A stretch of 35,029 nt of DNA from an uncultured Chloroflexota bacterium. GTDB taxonomy: Bacteria > Chloroflexota > Chloroflexia > Chloroflexales > Roseiflexaceae. The stretch spans positions 1 to 35,029 of the forward strand of contig CALFIC010000005.1 of the NCBI GenBank assembly GCA_937876225.1, written 5' to 3'. The notes beneath the pieces were generated by a model. The model was not told the DNA's origin. It searched no databases and saw only the letters and a list, made by a program, of their open reading frames with translations. The position numbers were made by a program, and so were the translations under genes. Position 1 is the first letter of the stretch, and each line of letters opens with the position of its first letter. Of the stretch, positions 16,620 through 26,100 are shown piece after piece.

Positions 16620-16649
16620 TTATCATACCACGTGAGGTTGGCGTATACT
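16620..16649 (+). promoter_or_regulatory. Putative pgk promoter
   Basis: TTATCA (16620-16625) and TATACT (16644-16649) with an 18-base spacer lie 34 bases before the pgk ATG. The -35 shares bases with an oppositely oriented -10 for the M16C peptidase gene. Confidence 0.5.
16622..16630 (-). promoter_or_regulatory. Putative extended -10 promoter of the peptidase-murA operon
   Basis: On the minus strand TGG-TATGAT occupies 16630-16622, an extended -10 element. It lies 24 bases before the GTG start and overlaps the pgk -35, so the two divergent promoters would compete for polymerase. Confidence 0.4.
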
Positions 16650-16683
16650 TAAGTCAGGTTGTGAAATTAAGGATATAGGGACG

Positions 16684-17868
16684 ATGAATAAACAAACGAT
16701 TCGTGATGTGTCATGGCAAGGCAAACGGGCATTGGTGCGGGTAGACTTTAATGTGCCCATTGAAAACGGCGTGGTGGGCGACGATACTCGCGTCCGTTCG
16801 GCCATTCCTACCATTCGCTATTTGGTTGATCATGGTGCTTCAGTAGTATTGATGTCCCATTTGGGACGCCCCAAAAACAAAGTAGTCGAAGATTTGCGCA
16901 TGCGTCCTGTGGCTGCGCATTTGGCCACATTGATGGGTGTCACTGTAATCACCACTGATGCCGTGGCTGGTGCTGACGCCTTGGCTGCCGCTAAGGCTTT
17001 GCAACCCGGCCAGATTTTGATGCTCGAAAACACCCGCTTCGACGCCCGTGAAGAAGCCAATGACGTATCACTGGCCCAAGAATACGCCCAACTCGGCGAC
17101 GTCTATGTCAATGACGCCTTTGGAGCCGCCCACCGTGCCCACGCTTCCACTGAAGGCGTCGCACATTTGTTGCCGGCAGTGGCAGGCCTGTTGATGGAGC
17201 GTGAGCTCGATGCCTTGGCCGGTACACTCGAAGCACCCCAACGCCCCTTTATCACCATCATTGGTGGTGCCAAAATCAGCGACAAAATCGGCGTTATCGA
17301 AAACCTGCTCAGCAAAGTCGATGCCTTGTTGATTGGTGGCGGTATGGCCAATACCTTTTTGTTGTCCCAAGGCTACGCCATGGGTGACTCGTTGGTCGAA
17401 GCCTCTAGTCTTGATTTGGCCAAGCGCATGATCGATTTGGCTGCTGCTCGCGGCACCAAGCTGTTGTTGCCGACCGATGCCATTGTCGCCGACAAATTCG
17501 CCCCCGATGCCGCCACCAAGGTGGTGGGTATCGATGCCGTTACCCCCGGCTGGCGTATCCTCGACATTGGCCCCGACACTCAAGCCCGTTATGCCGCCGA
17601 AATCGCCCAAGCCAAGACCATTATCTGGAATGGACCGATGGGCGTGTTTGAAATGCCCGCCTTTGCCGGTGGTACCCGGGCGGTAGCCCAAGCTTTGGCC
17701 GACAGTAGCGCCAAAACGGTGATTGGTGGTGGTGATTCAGTGGCCGCTATCGAACAAATGGGCCTGGCTGACAAAGTCAGCCATATTTCCACCGGTGGTG
17801 GCGCCTCACTCGAGCTCCTCGAAGGCCGGGTATTGCCCGGTGTGGCTGCCCTCAACGACCGCGCCTAA
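16684..17868 (+). CDS. pgk: Phosphoglycerate kinase
   Basis: Pgk, 394 residues, the usual bacterial length, catalyses transfer of phosphate between 1,3-bisphosphoglycerate and ADP in glycolysis and the reverse in gluconeogenesis. The N-terminal substrate domain has RVDFNVP (19-25) and SHLGRPK (58-64). The C-terminal nucleotide domain has GGAKISDKIGVI, WNGPMGVFE, GGGDS (348-352) and STGGGASLE (370-378). ATG 16684 follows an AGGG ribosome site. The gene appears monocistronic, with its own promoter and a strong terminator, and no gap or tpi neighbour in the window. Confidence 0.98.
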   Translation: MNKQTIRDVSWQGKRALVRVDFNVPIENGVVGDDTRVRSAIPTIRYLVDHGASVVLMSHLGRPKNKVVEDLRMRPVAAHLATLMGVTVITTDAVAGADALAAAKALQPGQILMLENTRFDAREEANDVSLAQEYAQLGDVYVNDAFGAAHRAHASTEGVAHLLPAVAGLLMERELDALAGTLEAPQRPFITIIGGAKISDKIGVIENLLSKVDALLIGGGMANTFLLSQGYAMGDSLVEASSLDLAKRMIDLAAARGTKLLLPTDAIVADKFAPDAATKVVGIDAVTPGWRILDIGPDTQARYAAEIAQAKTIIWNGPMGVFEMPAFAGGTRAVAQALADSSAKTVIGGGDSVAAIEQMGLADKVSHISTGGGASLELLEGRVLPGVAALNDRA

Positions 17869-17880
17869 TTTGGTCATATA

Positions 17881-17921
17881 AATCCCCCTCGACATCACGG
17901 CGATGTCGAGGGGGATTTTTT
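17881..17921 (+). terminator. Rho-independent terminator after pgk
   Basis: A 16-bp stem (17881-17896 with 17902-17917; core CCCCCTCGACATC/GATGTCGAGGGGG) with a 5-base loop is followed by TTTTTT ending at 17921. sucB converges from the other side; the minus-strand tail is less T-rich, so it serves pgk best. Confidence 0.93.
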
Positions 17922-17938
17922 GACGTTGCTGATACTAT

Positions 17939-19144
17939 TTAGAATTCGAGCAACAAGCTATCAGGGTCTTCGAGCAGGTCTTTGATATGCACCAGGAAGC
18001 GTACGGCCGTGGCGCCGTCGATGATGCGATGATCGTACGACAAGGCGATATACATCATCGGGCGGATGACGATTTGGCCATTCATGACCATGGCGCGCTC
18101 TTGAATCTTGTGCATCCCCAAAATGCCGACTTGAGGCATATTGAGGATGGGGGTCGACATCATCGAGCCAAACACGCCCCCGTTGGTGATGGTAAAGGTG
18201 CCACCCGTCAAATCAGCCAGGCCTAGCTTGTTGTCACGAGCCCGTTTGGCGAGGGATTCGATGCCCTTTTCGATACCGGCGAAGCTCAAATTGTCGGCAT
18301 CGCGGAGAACAGGGACGACCAATCCATCGGGCGTCGATACGGCGATGCCGATATCGTAGTAATACTTGTAGAGAATCTCGTCGCCTTGGATTTCGGCATT
18401 GACGGCCGGGAAGGCTTTGAGGGCACTGACCGTTGCTTTGGTAAAGAACGACATGAAACCCAAGCCCACGCCATTGTGCTCTTTGAAGCTATCTTTTTTG
18501 CGTTTGCGGATGTCCATCACGCGCGTCAAATCGACTTCATTGAAGGTGGTCAACATGGCGGCCGTTTGTTGGGCTTGCACGAGGCGCGTGGCAATCGTTT
18601 GGCGCCGGCGTGACATTTTGACCCGCTCTTCGCGGCGGCTACCACTGGCGGCTGTTGGGGCAGGGGCGGCAGGAGTCACTGTTGGTGCAGGGGCGGCTGG
18701 TGCCGGCGTGCTGGCCTTGATGACGTCGTTTTTGGTGATACGGCCATCGGGTCCACTACCACTCACGGTGCGCAAATCGACGCCGGTATCGGCGGCGACA
18801 TTGCGCGCCACGGGGGTGGCGGGGGCGTCGCTCGCGACAGGGGCCGCAACTGGCGCAGGCGTCGTGGCGACGGGTGCTGCGACGGGTGCGGGGCTGGCTA
18901 CAGTTGCTGCAGTATCAATGCTGGCAATCAGTTCACCCACCGCCACATTGTCGCCTTCGTGTTTGTGCAAGGCGGTGATGACGCCGGCTGCACTGGCACT
19001 GACTTCAATGTTGACTTTATCAGTTTCCAAGTCGGCAATGATTTCGCCAGCATTGATGGCGTCGCCTACTTTTTTGTGCCAGCGGGCTAGGGTACCTTCG
19101 ACGATTGATTCACCGAGAATCGGGACTTTGATATCGACGTTCAT
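17939..19144 (-). CDS. sucB: Dihydrolipoamide succinyltransferase, E2 of 2-oxoglutarate dehydrogenase
   Basis: A 401-residue E2 subunit. The lipoyl domain (about 1-78) has the lipoylated Lys43 in ETDKVNIEV. Ala/Pro-rich flexible linkers (about 82-108 and 145-165) flank a small E1/E3-binding domain (about 110-143, SGSGPDGRITKNDV). The catalytic acyltransferase core follows, with His372 and Asp376 in SYDHRIIDG. It transfers the succinyl group to CoA in the TCA cycle. GGAGA sits shortly before ATG 19144. It lies 23 bases after sucA in the same operon. A lipoamide dehydrogenase (E3) gene is not in the window. The alternative 2-oxoacid E2 types are less likely because a SucA-type E1 is adjacent. 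Confidence 0.95.
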   Translation of the reverse strand: MNVDIKVPILGESIVEGTLARWHKKVGDAINAGEIIADLETDKVNIEVSASAAGVITALHKHEGDNVAVGELIASIDTAATVASPAPVAAPVATTPAPVAAPVASDAPATPVARNVAADTGVDLRTVSGSGPDGRITKNDVIKASTPAPAAPAPTVTPAAPAPTAASGSRREERVKMSRRRQTIATRLVQAQQTAAMLTTFNEVDLTRVMDIRKRKKDSFKEHNGVGLGFMSFFTKATVSALKAFPAVNAEIQGDEILYKYYYDIGIAVSTPDGLVVPVLRDADNLSFAGIEKGIESLAKRARDNKLGLADLTGGTFTITNGGVFGSMMSTPILNMPQVGILGMHKIQERAMVMNGQIVIRPMMYIALSYDHRIIDGATAVRFLVHIKDLLEDPDSLLLEF

Positions 19145-19167
19145 GATGCATTCTCCATAGCGTACGG

Positions 19168-21969
19168 TTACGCCACAATGATTGGTTGCGATTGAATTGG
19201 GCTATACACCGCGTTATTGATGATGCGTTCTTGTTCTTCGGCATGGTCTGATTGTGAGCCTTCGGCTGGGCTCGCCGATGGCGCCCGACCCACATAACTA
19301 AATTGTGTATCGGGTGCAAGCAGGGTCTTGATGCGCGGGGCAACGTACGTCCAGGCGCCCATGTTTTGTGGCTCTTCTTGCATCCACACCACTTCGCGGG
19401 CATTGGGATAGCCTGCCAAAATCGCCACTAATTCATCTGCCGGGAAACTGTAGAGTTCTTCGATGCGAATCACCGCCACGTGAGGAGCTTGCTCTGGGGT
19501 TACACTACTCACGAGGTCGACATAGACTTTGCCTGAACAGAGGATGATGCGCTCGACCTGATTGCGGCGGTCGTTGGCGCTGGCATCGTCGAGCACCCGA
19601 TAAAACCGTCCATCAGTCAGATCGCTCAACGAAGAACCAGCTTTGGGGTGGCGCAAGAGGCTTTTGGGTGTCATCAAAATCAACGGCCGCGGGTCTTCGG
19701 TACGGAGCATCGCTTGGCGGCGCAATAGATGAAAATATTGGGCTGCAGTCGTGCAGTTGGCCACGCGGATATTGTCGTCGGCAGCGAGTTGCAAAAAGCG
19801 TTCCAATCGGGCACTCGAATGCTCAGGACCTTGGCCTTCGTAGCCGTGTGGTAACAACAAGATCATCGATGGCTGTAAGCCCCATTTTTTGCGGCCAGAC
19901 ACGATGAATTGGTCGATGATGACTTGGGCGCCGTTGGCGAAATCACCAAATTGCGCTTCCCAAAGCACTAAGCTGTCAGGGGCGTGTGAGCTGTAACCGT
20001 ATTCAAAGCCCAGCACGGCGTTTTCGGATAACGAACTGTTGTACACCGCAAAAGCGGCTTGGGCTTGGGGCAAATGTTGGATGGGCGCATAGACTTGGCC
20101 GTTTTCGACATCGTGCAACACGAGATGACGATTACTAAACGTGCCACGCTGACTGTCTTGGCCCGACATGCGGATGGGCACCCCTTCGGCAATCAGCGAG
20201 GCAAACGCCAGCGCTTCGGCGTGGGCCCAATCGATGGCACCGATTTGCTCGAAGGCTGTGCGCCGTTTTTCAAACATGCGCACCAGTTTGGGATTGATGC
20301 TGAAATTATCGGGGGCACGTAGCAGTTGTGTGTTGTACTCGTACAGTTTTTCGGCACTGACGGCGGTTTGGGTGCGGCGCGCCAACCCTGCCGGCGGCGG
20401 GGTCAGGCTGGTGGGCATGATTGGGGCAGTTTCAGCTTGCTGTTTGGCTTCTTGGAGCTTGGCGATAAGATCGGCCACCATGCCATCGGCTTCGGCTTGG
20501 GTGACAATCCCATCTGCCACCAACCGATTTGCCCAAAGTTCGCGGACGGTTTTGTGTTGGCCGATTTGGGCATACATCAATGGTTGCGTAAATGAAGGCT
20601 CGTCGCCTTCGTTGTGGCCCCAGCGGCGATAGCCGACCAGGTCAACCAAAAAGTCTTTGTGGAACTCGTTGCGGTAGGCCAGTGCCATCCGGGCGGCGGC
20701 CACGCTTGCTTCGACATCATCGGCACTGACATGCACGATGGGTATTTCGAAGCCTTTGGCGAGGTCACTCGAATAGAGTGTGGTACGGCTATCGTGGGGA
20801 TCAGTCGAAAAGCCAATCTGGTTGTTGAGGATGATGTGAATCGTCCCACCGATGCTGTAGCCCTCGAGATCTGACATGTTGAGCGTTTCGGCAACCACAC
20901 CTTGGCCAGGGAAGGCAGCATCGCCATGGATGATGATCGCCAGCGATGCCGAGCGGTCTCGCACTGGAGCGCCATGGGCAAAGCGATTGTCTTGTACGGC
21001 ACGGGCCCGCCCTGCCACCACTGGATTGACAAATTCAAGGTGGCTCGGATTGGGGGCGAGCGTAATCGGCATCTGCTCGACGCCACTCTCGCGGAAGGTG
21101 CGTTGGGCGCCGAGGTGATATTTGACGTCACCTGTCCAGCCGTGTGCTTCCCGCACCACGGGGTGGTGGGCGTCACGATGGGCGAGGATGAATTCACTCA
21201 AAATATGATTATAGGGCTTACCAAGCGCATGGGCGAGTACATTGAGGCGACCGCGGTGCGCCATGCCGATGACGATTTCTTTGGTGCCAGCGACAGCCGC
21301 ATTGCGGATAATCGAGTCAAGCATGGGCATCAAAATATCGCAGCCTTCGAGGGAGAAGCGTTTTTGTCCGACAAAGGTGGTATGTAAAAAACGCTCGAAG
21401 GTTTCGACTTCGCTGAGGCGTGCGAGAATCTCTCGTTTGCGCCGGTCCGAAAATCCATAGAAGAATTTGCGGGTTTCGATAGCGTCGTGAATCCATTTGC
21501 GTTCGTTGTAGACTTGGATGTGATCTGCTTCGTAACCAAGACTCCCCGAATAAAGGGCACGTAACGCTTGTACGCCGGTTAGTGCGTCATTGCATTCTGC
21601 TTCGAGTGGACTACGCAAAATCGATGCAGGCAACCCACGCAAATCTGCTTCACTCAGGTCATGATAGGCCAATTCGAGGCTGGGATCACCCACGGGCTGT
21701 TTGCCCAAGGGATCAATATGTGCAGCTAAATGCCCCATCTCACGGATAAAACGAATCAGCCGCGCTGCGGCGATTGCATGTACATTGTCGACCGTATCAC
21801 TTGGTGCAGTAGTAGTTGTCGTTACCGTAGTATCAGTGAAAAGGTGGGCGTTTTCGAGAAACAATTGCCGAAATTCCGCATCGACTGATGCCGGATCTTT
21901 TTTGTACTGTTCATACAACTCGAGTACATAGCCTGCATTTGGACCAAAAAATTGTGCGAAAGATCGCAT
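19168..21969 (-). CDS. sucA: 2-oxoglutarate dehydrogenase E1 component
   Basis: A 933-residue thiamine-diphosphate E1 that decarboxylates 2-oxoglutarate and passes the succinyl group to the SucB lipoyl arm. The N-terminal SucB-contact segment includes FFGPNAGYVLELYEQYK (7-23). HRGRLN is at 238-243 and the ThDP/Mg motif runs from GDAAFPGQG (349-357) to LNNQIGFST (381-389). Late motifs such as VLGFEYGYS and LLPHGYEGQGPEHSS are typical. I chose ATG 21969 because GAGGAG lies nine bases upstream; the frame is open to 22068 but that extension runs through the likely promoter. The first gene of a sucA-sucB operon. Confidence 0.97.
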   Translation of the reverse strand: MRSFAQFFGPNAGYVLELYEQYKKDPASVDAEFRQLFLENAHLFTDTTVTTTTTAPSDTVDNVHAIAAARLIRFIREMGHLAAHIDPLGKQPVGDPSLELAYHDLSEADLRGLPASILRSPLEAECNDALTGVQALRALYSGSLGYEADHIQVYNERKWIHDAIETRKFFYGFSDRRKREILARLSEVETFERFLHTTFVGQKRFSLEGCDILMPMLDSIIRNAAVAGTKEIVIGMAHRGRLNVLAHALGKPYNHILSEFILAHRDAHHPVVREAHGWTGDVKYHLGAQRTFRESGVEQMPITLAPNPSHLEFVNPVVAGRARAVQDNRFAHGAPVRDRSASLAIIIHGDAAFPGQGVVAETLNMSDLEGYSIGGTIHIILNNQIGFSTDPHDSRTTLYSSDLAKGFEIPIVHVSADDVEASVAAARMALAYRNEFHKDFLVDLVGYRRWGHNEGDEPSFTQPLMYAQIGQHKTVRELWANRLVADGIVTQAEADGMVADLIAKLQEAKQQAETAPIMPTSLTPPPAGLARRTQTAVSAEKLYEYNTQLLRAPDNFSINPKLVRMFEKRRTAFEQIGAIDWAHAEALAFASLIAEGVPIRMSGQDSQRGTFSNRHLVLHDVENGQVYAPIQHLPQAQAAFAVYNSSLSENAVLGFEYGYSSHAPDSLVLWEAQFGDFANGAQVIIDQFIVSGRKKWGLQPSMILLLPHGYEGQGPEHSSARLERFLQLAADDNIRVANCTTAAQYFHLLRRQAMLRTEDPRPLILMTPKSLLRHPKAGSSLSDLTDGRFYRVLDDASANDRRNQVERIILCSGKVYVDLVSSVTPEQAPHVAVIRIEELYSFPADELVAILAGYPNAREVVWMQEEPQNMGAWTYVAPRIKTLLAPDTQFSYVGRAPSASPAEGSQSDHAEEQERIINNAVYSPIQSQPIIVA

Positions 21970-22039
21970 CACATCATACTCCTCATAGCCGTATGCGTCA
22001 CAATTACACACGGAAATGGCGCCATAGTCAAGCGGATAC

Positions 22040-22068
22040 AGTATAGAGGTGGACGTCGCCTTCGTCAA
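22040..22068 (-). promoter_or_regulatory. sucAB promoter
   Basis: On the minus strand TTGACG (22063-22068) and TATACT (22040-22045) are separated by exactly 17 bases, a near-consensus housekeeping promoter. Transcription would start near 22033, giving a leader of about 64 bases that contains the palindrome ATGGCGCCAT (22016-22025). Confidence 0.7.
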
Positions 22069-22236
22069 GCGTGGTATTACTATTTTGTGGGCGGTGTGAT
22101 GCCGATTGTGATTCGCAATCGGTAAAAAACACGTTTTTCTGGTGTTTTGATATGTTTTTTGGACAAAAAAACTGCTTATTCCTAAAAAAATATTAGTTGG
22201 CAGTGATGTTTTTTCTCACATACAATAACGTTACTT
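22069..22236. other. Non-coding gap between divergent sucAB and sugar-nucleotide operons, with a dyad
   Basis: The whole gap between the two start codons is 303 bases (21970-22272). Apart from the two promoters it holds one clear inverted repeat: CCGATTG (22102-22108) and CAATCGG (22116-22122) around a 7-base spacer, upstream of both promoters. The rest is AT-rich with T and A runs. I see no gene, riboswitch or RNA structure in it. The dyad may be an operator acting on either operon. Confidence 0.4.
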
Positions 22237-22245
22237 TGGTATAAT
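22237..22245 (+). promoter_or_regulatory. Extended -10 promoter of the nucleotidyltransferase operon
   Basis: TGG-TATAAT at 22237-22245 is a consensus extended -10 element; no good -35 is seen at the usual distance. Transcription would begin near 22252, with the ribosome site AAGGAGG at 22261-22267 directly following in a short leader. Confidence 0.6.
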
Positions 22246-22272
22246 ACGTGCATATGGAAAAAGGAGGGTGTC

Positions 22273-23118
22273 GTGCGTATTTCTCGCGCTTTAATCACCG
22301 CTGCCTCACCGGCACAACATGCCTTGCCCTTGCAACGCCTCGTCGACCGCGACGGAGTCACCAAATCACTCTTACGAATCATTGCCGAAGAAGCTCTACA
22401 AGCCGGTATCGAAGAAATCGTAGTGGTGGTAGCGCCAGGGACGGCAGCAGCCTATCTCGATGCAGTAAATGATGTTGCCAAACATTTGCGTTTTGTCGAA
22501 CAACCATACCCGCAAGGATATGGGCATGCGATTTTGATGGCGCGTGATGTGATTGGCACCGATCCTTTTTTGCATCTTGTCGGTGATCATATCTACCTCA
22601 GCAACGAATCACGGGGCTGTGCCCGCCAAATCGTTGATTTGGCCATGACCGAAAATTGTGCGGTGTCGGCAGTGCAATCCTCGCGGGAGCATTTGTTGCC
22701 GTACTACGGCGTGGTTGGTGGGCGTCCCTTGTCTGGTAATGCCAATGTCTATACCATTGAACAAGTAGTCGAAAAACCGACTCCTACTGCGGCAGAACAA
22801 CAACTGCTTACCCCTGGATTACGCGTCGGTCACTATTTGTGTTTGTTTGGGATGCATGTCTTGACCCCTGGGATTTTTGATATTTTGACGGCAAATCTCA
22901 CCGCTGCTCCTGACGATGTGTTGCAACTCTCGCCGGCGCTTCACCAACTCGCCCGCCAAGAGCGCTACCTCGCCTTGGCTCACATTGGGCGTCGCTATGA
23001 TACGGGTGCCAAATACGGCTTATTGACTGCACAACTGGCCCTCGGTTTGAATGGCGTCGATCGTGAGGATGTGATGGCAACATTGGTTGAATTATTACTA
23101 CATCGCCGCAGCGAATAG
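22273..23118 (+). CDS. GalU-like sugar-phosphate nucleotidyltransferase with altered nucleotide loop
   Basis: A 281-residue protein of the GalU/NTP_transferase fold. It retains EEALQAGIEEIVVVVAPG after the first strand, GYGHAIL (82-88), a FLHLVGDHIY strand (99-108) where GalU has its LxDD metal motif, and VEKP (166-169). The diagnostic GxGTR loop is replaced by SPAQH (12-16), and the second Asp of the DD pair by His. Catalysis as a normal UTP-glucose-1-phosphate uridylyltransferase is therefore doubtful; it may use another substrate or be a regulatory partner of the next gene. The start is a GTG with AAGGAGG five bases upstream. Its stop lies 8 bases before the kinase/UDPGP fusion. Confidence 0.7.
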   Translation: MRISRALITAASPAQHALPLQRLVDRDGVTKSLLRIIAEEALQAGIEEIVVVVAPGTAAAYLDAVNDVAKHLRFVEQPYPQGYGHAILMARDVIGTDPFLHLVGDHIYLSNESRGCARQIVDLAMTENCAVSAVQSSREHLLPYYGVVGGRPLSGNANVYTIEQVVEKPTPTAAEQQLLTPGLRVGHYLCLFGMHVLTPGIFDILTANLTAAPDDVLQLSPALHQLARQERYLALAHIGRRYDTGAKYGLLTAQLALGLNGVDREDVMATLVELLLHRRSE

Positions 23119-23126
23119 GAGCATTT

Positions 23127-26100
23127 ATGTCGCAATTATGCGCCATTATTATCGCTGACGACGCACTGTTGCGTGATACCGCGCTCGAATCGGTGTGTGG
23201 CAATGCGTCGTATCAGACGTTGTTGAATGAAATCAACGCACTCGAAGAATTTCGCCAACAACGCACCAATTTGTACGAACGGGTGCGTGCACTCTTTTTT
23301 TTATATGCCATTCATCGCTTTTATTTGCCTGCACATTATCCCGCCGCCCAAGCCACGCACGTCCCCTACGACGGCTACGTGCATTTGCTCAATCGGCGCT
23401 TCGAAGAAGCAGTAACACTGTTTGTGGCGGCGTTCGTGTTCGCACCATCAGATGCATTGTCGAGTGCCTTGGCGACGGCTTATCACCAACTCGCCTTCCA
23501 GACCTTGGCCGACCAAGTGCGCCAAAGTGTGCGGGCCGTGCGGGGCAACCAATGGATGTTCCGCATGGGGCATCCGGCCGATTATCCGTTGCGTATTCAT
23601 CCCCGCTTACTGACCCGCGATGCGGATCAGGCCTTTCCGATTTTGCAAGAAGCCACCCCTGTGCGCATGGATTTGTCGCATAGCGGCTGGAGTGATATTT
23701 TTTTCTTGGGGATGGACTTCCCCGCCGGTGCCCAAGTCCTCAATATCTCGGTCGATTTGTGTGTGCGTGGTCGTGATACCACTACTCGTCCCCCCGTCGA
23801 AGCCTATTTGCGGGTAATTGATGAACCGTTGTTACGCTTGACAAGTGTCGACTTGGGCGTGACTTCCGATATTACCGAATTAGGTGAAGTGTTTGACTTT
23901 GGTCGCGATTATATGGGCTTGCTCAAAGGGGCAGTGATTGCGGCAGGGATTATCCCTCCTGGCCTCGAAAGCTCACAGCGCTCGCTTGCCGACGTGTTGG
24001 CGCGCCTCGTTGGTCCTGGTCACGGCCTCGAGCTTGTGTCCTCGGTGAACGACATCCCCAAAGGTTCGCGTTTGGCGGTATCGACCAATCTGCTAGCCGC
24101 CTTGATTTGTGTCTGTATGCGCGCCACCGGTCAGACCGTCAACCTCACAGGTGCCTTACAAGAATCCGAACGGCGCTTGGTGGCGGCACGGGCGATTTTG
24201 GGCGAATGGTTGGCCGGCTCTGGTGGTGGCTGGCAAGATTCGGGCGGCGTGTGGCCAGGGATTAAACTGATTACCGGCGTCGACGCACAACCAACCGATC
24301 CCGAATACGGCGTCAGTCGTGGACGGTTGCTGCCACAACATCGTGTGCTGGGCAACGACGAAATCTCCCCCGAGGCCCGGCAACGCCTGCAAGACAGTCT
24401 GGTGTTGGTGCATGGGGGCATGGCCCAGAATGTCGGTCCGATATTGGAAATGGTCACCGAAAAATACCTCCTTCGTGCTGACGCCGAATGGCAGGCCCGT
24501 CAAGATGCCATCGCCTTGATGACCGAAATGATTGCCGCCCTCAAAGCGGGCGATATCCGGACATTGGGGCAAATTACCACCCGTAATTTCATGGGCCCCT
24601 TGCAAACCATCATTCCATGGGCCACCAATCGCTATACCGAAGGATTGATTCGCGCTGCCCAACAACGTTTTGGTGACCAGTTTTGGGGATTTTGGATGCT
24701 GGGTGGCATGTCGGGAGGAGGCATGGGTTTTATCGTCGATCCTGCTATCAAGGTCGAAGCCCAAGCTGCCTTGCAAGAAATCATGGACGCCGAGCGTTTG
24801 GCGCTCCAAGATGCCTTACCATTTGCGATGACCCCCGTGGTCTATGATTTTGCTATTAACGAACGAGGTACATGGGCGGAATTACTTCCTGCTACTAATC
24901 GTTTGATGCCGGTGGGCTATTATGCCTTGCATATGCCACGCCTGCTCCGTGCTGAAGCGCGTGACCTCAATCTGACGCGGCGGCGCGAACTCGACTACTT
25001 TGGGGCTGCTTGCTTGACCCGCCCCGAATTGGCCCGGGTCGTGCCGATGCTGTTTAACCAAATGTTGCCCCATGTCAGTAGCCCTGCCAATCAAACACCC
25101 CGTGTGCATGACTCATTAATCCAAAACGGCTTTGATCGTGACTTCCACGAACAAATCCGTGCTGATATGCGGGCGGGGCGGATTGGCTTGATGCAAAACC
25201 GCTTGCCCGCCAGTAGTACCATCCGTGACGTTGACCCGAGTGATGTAAATGATGCCACGGGTCGTCCTAATGCCGAAATTATTCGATTAGGTGAAGCGGC
25301 GTTGGCGCGTGGCGAAGTAGCGGTGGTGTCGCTGGCTGGTGGGGCTGGGAGTCGTTGGACTCAGGGGGCAGGCGTTGTCAAAGCGCTCCATCCTTTTGCC
25401 AAATTTGCTGGCCGCCATCGCACCTTTATTGAGCTCCATATCGCCAAAAGCCAACAAGTTGCACGACGCTATGGCGCCGCTCCGGCGCATGTCTTTACCA
25501 CCAGTTATATGACCGATGCGCCACTTCGCCACGCCCAAATGACTGCACAGTCACAGGGGCGACCATGGGGTTATGCTGGTGATGTGTTGTTGTCACAAGG
25601 TAAAGCCGTTGGCTTGCGGTTTGTGCCAATGACCCGCGATTTGCGTTTTGCCTGGGAAGAAACTCCCCACCAGCTCCTCGACGAGCAGGCTCAAAAAATG
25701 CGTCAAAGTGTGCATGCCGCCCTGATTGGCTGGGCTCGGTCACAAGGCGAAGGTGCGGACTATACGGATAATCTGCCTAACCAATGCATGCACCCCGTCG
25801 GGCATTGGTTTGAGGTCCCCAATATGTTGCGCAATGGCACACTCGCGCAATTACTCACAAAAAATCCCAACCTGCGCTATCTAATGGTGCACAATATCGA
25901 CACCTTGGGTGCGACGCTTGACCCGGCGCTACTTGGGCACCATATCGCTACGCAAAAAATGTTTTCGTTCGAAGTCACTGCCCGCCGCATCGATGATCGC
26001 GGCGGTGGCCTCGCCCGGGTCGATGATCAAGTGCGCTTGGTTGAGGGATTGGCGATGCCGCGCATTACCGATGAATTCGGCTTGCGTTTTTACAATACGC

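Noticed and set aside
21970..22068. An N-terminal extension of sucA by 33 codons
   Set aside because: It would start within the TTGACG-N17-TATACT promoter, and ATG 21969 has GAGGAG at a good distance and begins with conserved E1 sequence.
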